This document shows, one piece after another, positions 29,154-38,595 of a DNA stretch of 64,000 nt. The notes below the pieces were generated by a model. That model was given only the letters and a program-made list of their open reading frames with translations, did not search any database and was not told the origin of the DNA. A program made the translations under genes and the position numbers. Positions within the stretch are counted from its first letter, which is position 1, and every line of letters starts with the position of its first letter. Origin of the DNA: Bin80 sp965208025 (GTDB lineage Bacteria; Bacteroidota; Rhodothermia; Rhodothermales; Bin80); the NCBI GenBank assembly GCA_965208025.1, contig OZ242302.1, forward strand, positions 3,410,001 through 3,474,000. Direction: 5' to 3'.

Positions 29154-31923
29154 TAATCAGATTCAGCATTTGCGGTCACATCCGAGGATTCAAACTGGAC
29201 GGTCACCAACCGAGAACTCGGACGATTGAGCTGGACAGGCAGTAGGATTAATCCCGCTCCCTCCATTGCACGCATATCATGGATACTCACTGTGAGCAAA
29301 TCGTCATCATCTTGAATCGTGCCATGTGCCTCCCCGTCGGCAATACCATCCCCCGAGAGACGAACCAGAAAAAATTCGGTCGGTTCAGATTCTAAATCGT
29401 CCAGAATCGGAACAGAGATCTCTTTCATCAACTCCTTAGGTGCAAACATAACCTCTCCATTAACCGCCTCATAGTCCTGTCCAGCTTCGGCGGTCGCATC
29501 CTCGGTCTCATAGGTGAATATTCGCATCTGGCTATCGGGACCACTCAACTCTACCGAAAACACTGCTTCCCCTGCAGACTCGGAAACGTCCATATCCAGA
29601 ATACTCACCGTTACGGGATCTTCATCATCTATGATGATTCCCTGCGCCATATATTCCCCCAGGTCTCCATTAACTGGATCAATCAACTCCACTTGAAAGG
29701 TTTCTTCGGGTTCGTAAATCTCATCGTCAATGATTTCCACTTCAATGAACTTGGAGGTTTGCCCTGAGGGAAAGCGTAGCGGGTTTTCGGTCAGCAGTAA
29801 GTAGTCCGTGAGATTCTGTGTCGTTTCATCAGTAATCATAAAATATACTTCGGTATCTCTGGCCAATTGCCCATGACTTAGGGTTACCTCAAAGCGAGCT
29901 CGCCCTTCATTTTCTGCTATTCGGATTCGTGGCTCTATATCCACAACTGGAAGCGCATCGTGATCAATGATCGTCCCAGTTGCTAAGCCATCCGCCAACT
30001 CGGCATGTTTCGGAGCGGATAGCTTGATAGTAAAGGTCTCAAGCAATTCCTCTTCCATGTCATTGATAATTGGGACGGTCACATGTTTGGTGGTGATCCT
30101 TGGTTCAAAATATAGCGTACCACTTACATGCATATAGTCGTTGGGCGCTGTTGCCGATCCATCCGAGGTTTCATAATCAACTTCCACGGTTTCAGACGGA
30201 TGGAGCGGATCAAGTATTACGGAAAACGTTAATTCTTCAGCGCTCTCGGGTGCGCTGTTATCCCGAACACTCAACCGATAGATATCATTATCATGAATTG
30301 TCACCGTTGCCACGCCTGGATCCAGTTCTATACCTGACACTGCAGCCAATCGGACATTAAACCTCTCCAGGGACTCTGTGATAGAATCGTTTATGATTGG
30401 AATCTCAAGAAATTCCGATGTACTCCCTGAGGGGATCTCCAATATATCCAACGGCACGGTATAGTCCTGACCATCCTTGGCAGTAAGTTCAATAATTTGA
30501 ATCGGTACCTTTAAGACGGTTGGCGCTGCGGGGGAGATGTTAATTCGCACCTTGGCCTCTCCCACATCTTCGAAAACTACCGTATCTTGAATTGCCAAAG
30601 TGATCAATGGATCATCATCCAGAATGGTAAGCGAGGTTCTGGTCTCGCTGAGTTCAGGTGTAGGACCTCTTCCATGGATCGTAATCTTCTCATCCAGCTC
30701 GTGGATAAAATCATTCATAGGCGTCAAGGTGAAGGTTTCAGTGCCTTGAAGCTGGTTTGGGGATATGATCAGGGGAAAGGGGGGGATGGCTTCAAAATCC
30801 TCCCCAACCGTTGCTGTGCCGCCATCCACCGAAATCATGATCACGGTCTCCATACTCCGCTGAACATCTAGGTTTGCTGTCACTGTGATCTCTCTACTTC
30901 CACCATTTTCATTCACCATAATAGGGTCCACTTCAAGTGCAAACCCAGTCGCCTTGTCATCATCAAGGATCGTGAGGGTTGCAATCGCTTTAAGTCCATC
31001 CAATGGGCCGGTCACGCCAAGTGTGTTCGCAACCTGTCCGCTCACCTTAACTATCTTGTTTGGCTCCTCTACAGAATTGTCCTCCGCTGTGATGGTGACC
31101 AGTCCTGTACTGGAAATTTCTCCAGGGGCAATGGACAGGATTGGATTAGCACTGAGTGTATAATCCGAATCTTGTGCGGGAAAGATTGCAGCGGAGGAGA
31201 TTTCGATCATGGTCTCTGCGCTTGATGCCCCGCTAAGATGCGCAGAGATCGCCGTGATTCCACCTGCTTCCAGAATCATTTCTGGCATCAATTTGATTGT
31301 TACTTCTGGAGTGGGGTTTACATCCATCAAGGTGAGTGTGGCGGCTGTCACCACCAGACCATCCACTTGTGTCATCCCCTTGATATGAACTATCTCATTC
31401 GGCTCATCTAGGTTATCCGCTACGGGCTCAAACGTAAATATGCCCGTCCCTATTTTCTCATTTGCTTCAATCCTAAGACCAAGCGATTGCCGTGACGAGT
31501 AATCTATTCCTGCCACAGCTGTACCATCTTCCACCAAAATTGTGATATCTGTATCGGTCCATCGCGCAACATCCAACTCGGCTGTCACCGTGATTTCACT
31601 ACTTCCCGCATCTTCCCTGATCTGTTGAGGAGAAATTGAAAGCGTGACCTCAGAAGCATCATCATCGTCGGTGATCGTAAGGATCACATTCGCAGGCCCT
31701 CTATACCCGAGTGAATTCTCCGTCCTGCCGCTCACAAGGATCGTCTTGTCTGGACCGTCTATATCATTATCCACTGCCGTGATTGTCACCGTACCCGTAC
31801 TCTCGGTTGCCCCCGCAGCGATGGAGAGCGTTTGGTTAGGACCAAAGTTGTAATCCTCTGTTGTGGCAAAATAATGTGGAATGGCAGATATTGTGATGAT
31901 CGTTGGCTCGCTTGAGGGGGGGG
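27434..31923 (-). CDS. Paralogue C, 3' segment: Calx-beta array and outer-membrane barrel
   Basis: This is the downstream part of a third paralogue whose frame is broken at a C8 tract (G8 on the + strand, 31916-31923). Removing one base joins it to the upstream segment as SLSPPSSEPTIITISAIP, matching the Calx-beta pattern of A and B. The first in-frame start codon downstream of the break is a GTG at 31789, inside a domain, so this is not an independent gene. It encodes the rest of the third Calx-beta pair members, the six canonical Calx-beta domains, the helical linker and a barrel ending in DMKW, nearly identical to that of B. The segment has no internal stop, which argues for a recent frameshift, a phase-variable gene, or an assembly/sequencing error in the homopolymer. 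Confidence 0.85.
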
Positions 31924-33743
31924 CTCAGAGATGCTGTGACTCGTGTGCTCTCTTCGGTCTCCGAAATAATCATCGGGTCTAGATCTAAACTCACTAGCGG
32001 CACTGGATCTGCGTCTGTGATGGTAATCCAACCTCCGTTAATCTGTCGATTGTCCACCGTCCACCTAACCTCAATCGTTTCTGGCGGCTCATCCATATTA
32101 TCCATGATTGGCATGAGCGTAAACGTATGCTCTTTCATCATTTCGAATGCAGGAATCGTAAGGTCAAAGGGGAGTACTTCATTGTAGTCAATTCCTTTCA
32201 GAGCAGTATCATCCTCTATCGCAATGGTCATCTCTCTGTCTGTATTTCGCGCAACATCCATCTTAGCTGTTACGGTAATGTCAACACTTCCTATGTCTTC
32301 ATTGACTGAAAAGGGAGAAACTGAAAGTGTGACCTGTGAATTATCATCATCATCACGAATCGTCAATTTTTTATTTTCTGGTTGTGTCACTCCCTGCGGA
32401 TTTGATGCTACACCGCTCACCGTTAATGTTTTATCCTGTGCTTCATCAATATCATTGTCCACTGTCGTGATCATGACCGTTTCCGTACTCATCGTTTGAT
32501 CCGCAGGAATCGTAAGCGTGGTATGGTCACCCAACACATAGTCATCCATCGTGGCAGGCGGATCAGGCTCAACAGAAATGTCAATCGTAGTAGGAGCGCT
32601 CAGCGCGAAGCTGAGACTCGCCGTTATCTTCGCACTCTCATCAGCCTCCGAAATCACATTTGGAGTCAGCACGAGCTCAACCTCCGGAGGTGGAACTGCA
32701 CAAGGAAGAAGTTCAAGAGTATTAAAATGAATTGCAATCTTCCCACTATCTCTATGACCAAGGATCTTTGGAGGAAAGCAATCAATGGGATTATTGTAAA
32801 GATAGATGGATACCCCTCCAGAAAGACCATCAAAGAGGTTCTCATGCAGATCAGTGATTTGATTTTCGAATAGGTACAGTTCATCCATACTGGTGAGACC
32901 ATCAAAGAGGTTCTCATGCAGGTGGGCGAGTTTCATGTAGTATAAGTCAAGAATACGTAAGCTGGAAAGTCCCTCAAAGAGATCCGCAGGCAGGGTGGTC
33001 AGAGGAACATGGTTTAAATATATCTTCTCAAGGGAGGTCAGTCCGTTAAAGAATTTTGCTGGCAGAGAGGTGAGAGAATTATTATTGGATAGATGTAAGT
33101 ATTTCAAGTTGGAGAGTCCCGCAAAGAGGTTCTCAGGCGGGTCGCTAAATGAAGTAGTATTTAAGTTAAGTGTTTCTAAGCTGCGAAGTCCGTTAAAGAG
33201 ATTCGCTGGTAGCGTAGTGAGGGGATTCCCAAACAAGTCCAATTCTCGCAGTTCGAAGAGCCCGTGAAATAGATTCGCAGGTGGGCTCGTAATCCCATTG
33301 CTGGATAGGCGCAACTCTTCCAGTCTGGAAAGACTTTGGAAGAGATCTGCAGGTGGGCTGGAGAGATTTGTAGAGATTAAGTCCAGAAATGTCAGATTGG
33401 AGAGGTCACTAAAGTGCTGTGCAGTTGGAGTAGGGAGGTCGGTGTTATTCTTTAAGTTCAATGATTCCAGATTCGTGAGTCCACTGAAATCATCTTCTCC
33501 CAGCGATGTGATCCCCTCATGTGATAAGTTCAGATTCGTGACAAGTAATAACTGGGCATCCGTGACAGTTTGACAGGTGGCAGGAGTGACAATCAACACA
33601 TTAATTCGTTCGAGAATCTCATCTCTAATGATGGGGGTTCGTTCACAGAAGCCCTCCACTGGCTGCGCCGCCACATCCACTGCATATAAAGACACAAATA
33701 AACAGGCGGCAATACCCAAACGATAAGAGGTGAATCTATGCAT
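31836..33743 (-). CDS. Paralogue C, 5' segment: signal peptide, LRR array, first Calx-beta domains
   Basis: Begins at the ATG at 33743 (MHRFTSYRLGIAACLFVSLY.., cleavage after VAA before Gln); a GTG at 33761 is in frame but would only lengthen the signal. A Cys cap (FCERTP..ATCQTVT), about eleven leucine-rich repeats and a Cys end motif (NPIDCFPPKIL) precede Calx-beta-like domains. After the C8 tract the frame shifts and ends within about 24 residues, giving a 635-residue product that lacks the barrel and so could not be anchored like A and B. In the corrected frame the whole gene would span 27434-33743, about 2100 residues with three Calx-beta pairs plus six. A 72-base LRR unit is duplicated at 32824 and 32896. 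Confidence 0.85.
   Translation of the reverse strand: MHRFTSYRLGIAACLFVSLYAVDVAAQPVEGFCERTPIIRDEILERINVLIVTPATCQTVTDAQLLLVTNLNLSHEGITSLGEDDFSGLTNLESLNLKNNTDLPTPTAQHFSDLSNLTFLDLISTNLSSPPADLFQSLSRLEELRLSSNGITSPPANLFHGLFELRELDLFGNPLTTLPANLFNGLRSLETLNLNTTSFSDPPENLFAGLSNLKYLHLSNNNSLTSLPAKFFNGLTSLEKIYLNHVPLTTLPADLFEGLSSLRILDLYYMKLAHLHENLFDGLTSMDELYLFENQITDLHENLFDGLSGGVSIYLYNNPIDCFPPKILGHRDSGKIAIHFNTLELLPCAVPPPEVELVLTPNVISEADESAKITASLSFALSAPTTIDISVEPDPPATMDDYVLGDHTTLTIPADQTMSTETVMITTVDNDIDEAQDKTLTVSGVASNPQGVTQPENKKLTIRDDDDNSQVTLSVSPFSVNEDIGSVDITVTAKMDVARNTDREMTIAIEDDTALKGIDYNEVLPFDLTIPAFEMMKEHTFTLMPIMDNMDEPPETIEVRWTVDNRQINGGWITITDADPVPLVSLDLDPMIISETEESTRVTASLSPPLKRANDHHNICHSTLFCHNRGLQLWS
31916..31923 (-). 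other. C8 homopolymer at frameshift in paralogue C
   Basis: Eight G on the + strand (C8 in the coding strand) mark the exact point where the two halves of paralogue C change frame; seven C would restore one long frame. A tract like this can slip during replication. Confidence 0.75.
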
Positions 33744-34043
33744 GATCGTGATAGACACCACATCAATGATCTTCCGATTTTTTAAGTTACAACGGTGATT
33801 CGCAAGAACAAAAGTAAAGATAATGGCGGAGATAACATAAGATCAAAACATCTACATGCCGAGTCAATACGCCTCTTATTGAGATCTGAATTTGTGTAGC
33901 GAGCCAAGATAATTTGGGTGGTTTGCTACTGAAGAAGATAATTCAAAATGGACAATAAAGTTTAGCTTTTTTGAATTGATTCTGATGTTCGATCTCTCTC
34001 AGCGTATTGCGAACAAAAGAGATATTGATAACGAGCGATGTTA

Positions 34044-34116
34044 GCCACTGAATCCGAACGATTTGAGCCATCAATTACGAGGGAACTGGGCCACTGAATC
34101 CGATTGATGTGAGCCG
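34044..34116. repeat. Pair of 27-base imperfect direct repeats
   Basis: GCCACTGAATCCG followed by a variable core and TGAGCC occurs at 34044-34070 and again at 34090-34116; 23 of 27 positions agree and the starts are 46 bases apart. Repeated motifs like this occur near the ends of some insertion sequences, but no transposase is next to them. The assignment is open. Confidence 0.5.
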
Positions 34117-34195
34117 CCTATTCATGTAGTTACAGGGATTTTCTACGTATTAATGTTCTTCATGATACTAGATGCGGTATTATCAAGGAGGATAC

Positions 34196-34288
34196 ATGAA
34201 ACAGGAGATGAGTTGCAACTCCGAGAGGATCGGTTTGAACAACAAAATCTATTCAGATGGTGAATTTCTGGAAATAGTACCTATTTGA
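34196..34288 (+). CDS. Possible 30-residue small protein
   Basis: An ATG is preceded by AAGGAGG at 34185-34191, one of the few strong Shine-Dalgarno matches in the window, though only four bases separate them. The product starts MKQEMSCNSERIGL. Just after its stop another frame stays open for about 37 codons (VSVEPEGYQVFEWFKELK.., ending near 34430), so this could be the front of a frameshifted gene of about 75 residues. It is not recognised as any family. Confidence 0.2.
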   Translation: MKQEMSCNSERIGLNNKIYSDGEFLEIVPI

Positions 34289-34866
34289 GGTTTCGGTTGA
34301 ACCTGAAGGTTATCAAGTATTTGAATGGTTCAAGGAGTTGAAGAGTGACCCAGATGAACAACACAAATGTCGTCAAATTCATGAAATGGTCAGGATGTGT
34401 TTTCCACGGTCAAGTGACGCATAAGGAATAGTAGAGATCAGCAGTTAGTCCTGGAGAAGAGACTGTGGCGGACAAAATGTACTCGGGTATCCGATCAGAT
34501 CGTTCCACAGACAAGTATGTTCTCAAGTCGCTGAGAATATTGAAGTTGAAACGTATCATTGATCCATAGATTCTGGAGACGATGAGCGGAATTTGAAGTA
34601 TCAACAGGGCAAAATTAGGGAATTATGTAGCAAAATCTGCACAGGTGCTGGATTCGGTGCTTGAGTTTCCACTTCCGATGGATTTCTTCCCAAGTTGGTT
34701 CACGTTTCTTGCTCTTTTTCGGAGGCATGTCTGAATGCGATAGAATCTGGCGGAGTGCACCTTCAGGTCATTGGTAAATTCCCTCGCGTTCCGTATTCAC
34801 AAGCTCATTGATGTTGATCTCTGACTTCTTCCTCATTTTTTTGTAGGAATTTAGATGGGTTCATTA

Positions 34867-35949
34867 CTACTTGGCTCCTTTGCGTCTATTGTATTTCTTG
34901 TGAAGAACTTGGCAATTGTTCTCCTCGGTCTTGCCACCTTCTCGCCATGGTTTGATATGATCCGCATCCATTTCTGAAAGTGGAAATGCTTCTCCACTCT
35001 CGGCACACTTGCCGCCTTGACGTTCGTAGACGCGTTGTTTGACTGCTTTGGAGAATGACCGAAGGTTTAGATGCCGTTCTTCACCAGTAAAGATATATTC
35101 ATAAATCCCCCGTTGTTTCGTCACCTCTTCATCATCTATCAATTCTTGAATCCTCTTTTCGGTAGCATCGTAATCAATGGGTACGTCTTTGTACTCATTA
35201 TAGAGACTGCCCCAATCAATTCCCCGCATCAGTCCTGGACGTGTTTTGAAACAAGATTCGACCCATGCAATAACCGCCTTAAAGTACGCCCATAATGGTT
35301 CTGCATTTTCGTCATGCTGATGCCTCCCCATGTAGTCTTCAATCTTTCCATCACTCATCCATTTGATGACGGTCTCCAAGTAGTCTTGGCGAATCGGATT
35401 CCCCTTTATGTGGTTAGATCCTAGACCATAGGCTGGGCCACCTGTCCTGCTGAAATACCGTTTCGCATCCGCCAGCCAATGTCCAGAATAGACGGCATTG
35501 AGCAACTCTTGATTGGTCAGCCTTTCTCCTGCGATATTCACCGTTCTAAACCAGTCCAGTTTCTCGCTTTCAGTCCCCGTGCATATATAGACCATCAATT
35601 CGTAGTTGAGTATTTGGTCGGTTTTGTCTCTTGGAAGATTGTGAAAGTAAAGATCATCTACCGAAAAATTATTGTTCACATATTGCCCAATAGATATTGT
35701 TCGTTGCTGACCGTCAATTACTTCGTATTTGTCGTCTCCATTGTCCGCCCAATACATCACGTTCAGCGGGAAATTGTTGTTAATTGAGCGGATCACAGCT
35801 TTTCGCTGTTGATCATCATAGACAAATTCCCTCTGATATGGTGGGCGAATATCCAATTTCCCATCATATCCTACGACACCGCCTTCACGGTTATCGGAGT
35901 AGCTCTCAACTAATTCGTGCACTCTAACACTCCGAAATCTAACATCCAT
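34867..35949 (-). CDS. DUF262 and HNH endonuclease protein (probable restriction partner)
   Basis: The protein has 360 residues. The N-terminal DUF262 (ParB-like/GmrS-like) domain shows PPYQR at 36-40 and the diagnostic DGQQR at 79-83, which in this family supports nucleotide binding or hydrolysis. The C-terminus is an HNH nuclease: MDADHIKPW (Asp 328, Asp 330, His 331), GG, Asn 345 and the closing NRRKG. The usual Cys pair before the motif is reduced to a single Cys (KCAESG). It starts two bases after the stop of the methyltransferase on the same strand, so the two form a transcriptional unit. The likely role is DNA cleavage in a restriction-modification or modification-sensing defence system; substrate and recognition are inferred from the neighbour. 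Confidence 0.85.
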   Translation of the reverse strand: MDVRFRSVRVHELVESYSDNREGGVVGYDGKLDIRPPYQREFVYDDQQRKAVIRSINNNFPLNVMYWADNGDDKYEVIDGQQRTISIGQYVNNNFSVDDLYFHNLPRDKTDQILNYELMVYICTGTESEKLDWFRTVNIAGERLTNQELLNAVYSGHWLADAKRYFSRTGGPAYGLGSNHIKGNPIRQDYLETVIKWMSDGKIEDYMGRHQHDENAEPLWAYFKAVIAWVESCFKTRPGLMRGIDWGSLYNEYKDVPIDYDATEKRIQELIDDEEVTKQRGIYEYIFTGEERHLNLRSFSKAVKQRVYERQGGKCAESGEAFPLSEMDADHIKPWREGGKTEENNCQVLHKKYNRRKGAK

Positions 35950-35951
35950 TG

Positions 35952-36926
35952 CTACAGCTGCTTATTGCGGATGAGTATGCGGGCATAAATCTCCTTTCCT
36001 CTCAACCAAAAGCGGCTTACCTTCCCCGTCAATTCCTTGATCAGTGGTCTATCTATTCCCAAAATCTCAAACTGGTCTGGGTTGTATTTATCTAAGAAGG
36101 TAATTGGAACCCCCATAGCACCATTCCAGTTTTCTGGAATTTCCTTCGTCTTGCTCACCTCTATCGCGTCGTAATTATCATAGTTCGGATATTCCTCTGG
36201 TGAATATTTCTTGTACAAAATCAGTTCCTCGTTGCGTTTCATGTGGGATAGATTCGTGAACCAGACAACATTTCTAAACTTGACTAATCCAGTTTCAGGA
36301 TTGTAGACACCGGCTGCAAAATTGTCTGGTTGATTCGTCTTGAAGTAGGCATTACCCGCACTAAACCCATACCCCAACCACATTCGATTTGACTTGATGA
36401 GAGGGAAAACATCCTTATAGGTAATCGCATTTCTTGGACCAATGATCAGAAACTTCTTGTCGTACTCCATTAACTGGGCGATGTATTCCCGAAACAATGA
36501 AAATGGGGGATTCGTCACTACAATATCCGCCTCCTTCAAGAGTTTGATACACTCGGCGCTTCGGAAGTCTCCATCACCCTGCAGGAGCTTCACGGCAATT
36601 TCATGGGGATCAGGCCGGCGGTTCCCGTCCTGATCTCCGTGATATTCCAGATAAACCGCTTGCTCAGAATCATGCTTTGAAAACAGATCAGGTTGCTGAT
36701 TTTGGTAGCAGGTCGTAATCAGCTTTTTCAATCCCAAATACTCAAACTGGAGCGAAAAGTATTTGAAAAAATTGCTCACCCTTGGATCATCACAGTTGCA
36801 GTAGACCGTCTTGCCCGGAAAGTGCTGCGTGTAGTGTTTCAATTCGTTTTCTATATCTGATAGCTGCGTATAGAATTCATCCTTTGCAGATGCCTTTGCC
36901 CTATGTAAGTTCTGATTCTGTGCCAT
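35952..36926 (-). CDS. EcoRI-family adenine-specific DNA methyltransferase
   Basis: The protein has 324 residues, the usual length of EcoRI-type methylases. It starts at the ATG at 36926 and opens with the family block KDEFYTQLSDIENEL and VYCNCDDPRVSNFFKYF. The catalytic N6-adenine motif NPPF is at 139-142, followed by IGPRNAITYKDVFP. The family transfers methyl from SAM to adenine N6; the M.EcoRI type modifies GAATTC, so that specificity is a reasonable guess but not shown. The gene downstream is not an EcoRI-type endonuclease (absent here) but a DUF262-HNH protein, an unusual pairing. Gene-free stretches of about 1 kb lie on both sides, as expected for an acquired defence cassette. Confidence 0.9.
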   Translation of the reverse strand: MAQNQNLHRAKASAKDEFYTQLSDIENELKHYTQHFPGKTVYCNCDDPRVSNFFKYFSLQFEYLGLKKLITTCYQNQQPDLFSKHDSEQAVYLEYHGDQDGNRRPDPHEIAVKLLQGDGDFRSAECIKLLKEADIVVTNPPFSLFREYIAQLMEYDKKFLIIGPRNAITYKDVFPLIKSNRMWLGYGFSAGNAYFKTNQPDNFAAGVYNPETGLVKFRNVVWFTNLSHMKRNEELILYKKYSPEEYPNYDNYDAIEVSKTKEIPENWNGAMGVPITFLDKYNPDQFEILGIDRPLIKELTGKVSRFWLRGKEIYARILIRNKQL

Positions 36927-37830
36927 CCGTCAAAAAGTCAGATCTTCGTAGGAGATTCTACGCTCATCAATTTGCCGTATTGATGTGGTCTTACGATCAA
37001 TAGTATCAATCTTGCAATTTTCAATGTCCAGGCTCATGATTGCCTTGTTCGTGTAACGGTACAGGTGTCTCGTGGATACATATACCATATTCTGTTCTGG
37101 GAATGTTCAAGAGTACTCAGAATGACTCAATATAATACCAAACGTGCTCTTTTTGGTTGTGATTGACTGAATTCTACTCAGATGGTAAGCGGGGATAATT
37201 CTGGATTCATCGGTGAAGATCATTGCCCTTGGTGCAACGAAATCCGTTGCAAACCTGATAGGTTTCGCCATAGGCATTCTCAACCAGTCATCAATGATCG
37301 CGCCGCCACGCTGATTGCTCCAACCATTATATCCCGTTAAGCTTCTCATTAGCATGCTTATTGTTCTCCCTGCCAATGTGTGTGGTTGAATCAAAATACC
37401 ATTAACATAATTGGGCAAGCTTGGTGTTGTGTCGTAAGTCTATAGAGTAGGTCTTAATAACTTTTGTGGAACTGCATGCATGAGACATGGACATCAATGT
37501 TAAGCAGTAACCAGTTGGTTATGCACTGTGTTGAATGGATGAGATGGACAGAGGTTGGGCATCAGTAATAGACAGTTGTGCGTGTTATCAAAGTCAGAAT
37601 GTTTCCACTCTATGCGTATTTTGCCACATAAGTCCCCAAAATTATAAACTTGATTCCCTTATATTTCCTGCGAATATTGAAGATGATTGATGAATTTCGT
37701 CCATGCTTTCCAAGACATAGTCTAAGACTTTCCCACTAAACCAATTAGCTTCCAGGGGGCATGAACAATACTTCTCCTAAATTGTGAACGCACATGTATA
37801 AAATGATAAGGGATTTAGTGATTTGAAATC
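36927..37830. other. Gene-poor stretch between methyltransferase unit and psd
   Basis: No supported gene. A 103-codon minus-strand frame at 37107-37418 begins only with TTG and resembles no family I know. No tRNA or clear terminator was seen. The promoter of psd presumably lies in the last 100 bases, but no convincing -33/-7 pair could be fixed. Confidence 0.5.
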
Positions 37831-38499
37831 ATGATTGCCCGTGAAGGCTGGCCATTCGTATTCGCAGCAGTCATTGTTGGACTAATCCTGTCGGGATCCA
37901 TCATAATGATCCCTGGGGTTCCGCAATGGCTGGAAATTATCCTTGTCCCACTCATGCTTCCAGGGTTAGGACTGATGGTTGCCTATTTTTTCAGAGACCC
38001 AGAAAGAAGATCACCAACCAATGCAGATTCGTTCATACTAGCCCCAGCGGATGGGAAAATTGTAGAAGTGGTCCAAGAAGAAGAAGCACTGTATATTGGT
38101 GGGCAGGCATGGAGGGTTTCTATATTTCTTTCTGTACTGGATGTCCATATCAATCGAATTCCCGTGAGTGGGGTTGTGATGTACTTGGACTATAAGCGCG
38201 GAAAATATCGCGTGGCATGGCACCCCCTCGCCTCCACACAAAACGAACAGTCCCATATTGGTGTACAGCATCTCAACGGCACAAGGATTTTGTTCAAACA
38301 AATCGCTGGTCGCTTGGCAAGGAGGATCAGTTACCGACTTTCCGAGGGGGACCATGTCCAAGCAGGTGAGCGGTTTGGACTCATTCGATTTGGATCAAGA
38401 ATGGATGTTCTCGTTCCTTCAGACCTACATGTCCATGTAAAGGTTGGCGATCGGGTTTGTGCTGGAGAGACTGTAATCGGGGCAATGCAGTTGACATAG
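37831..38499 (+). CDS. psd: Phosphatidylserine decarboxylase
   Basis: The protein has 222 residues, the short form of the family. It converts phosphatidylserine to phosphatidylethanolamine at the inner membrane using a pyruvoyl group made by self-cleavage. Two hydrophobic N-terminal segments (about 8-28 and 33-52) anchor it. Conserved blocks are visible: APADGKIVEV, VHINRIPVSG, the QIAGRLARRI block, and the processing site FGSRMD with cleavage expected between Gly 188 and Ser 189. Its partner pssA lies about 1.6 kb downstream on the same strand, with a sulfatase between them, so the pathway from CDP-diacylglycerol to phosphatidylethanolamine is encoded locally. The ATG at 37831 is the natural start. 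Confidence 0.95.
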   Translation: MIAREGWPFVFAAVIVGLILSGSIIMIPGVPQWLEIILVPLMLPGLGLMVAYFFRDPERRSPTNADSFILAPADGKIVEVVQEEEALYIGGQAWRVSIFLSVLDVHINRIPVSGVVMYLDYKRGKYRVAWHPLASTQNEQSHIGVQHLNGTRILFKQIAGRLARRISYRLSEGDHVQAGERFGLIRFGSRMDVLVPSDLHVHVKVGDRVCAGETVIGAMQLT

Positions 38500-38595
38500 A
38501 CTAGAATTTCTTAGACACCTTGTTCATGCAAAGGGTGATGATGAATCAATCCAACTGTCCCTCACAATTCCAGTCTTTTTCTCCATTCAATTGAT

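Larger units (their letters stand above)
33744..34866. other. Gene-poor intergenic stretch with repeats and a possible small ORF
   Basis: No confident gene. It holds two 27-base imperfect direct repeats (34044-34116) and a small ORF with a strong Shine-Dalgarno (34196-34288), both listed separately. The rest has short broken frames. It separates paralogue C from the methyltransferase/HNH unit and may be decayed mobile DNA. Confidence 0.5.

Noticed and set aside
37107..37418. 103-codon minus frame between the methyltransferase and psd
   Set aside because: It begins with TTG only, has no Shine-Dalgarno and no recognisable family. It could be a decayed fragment but cannot be supported as a gene.
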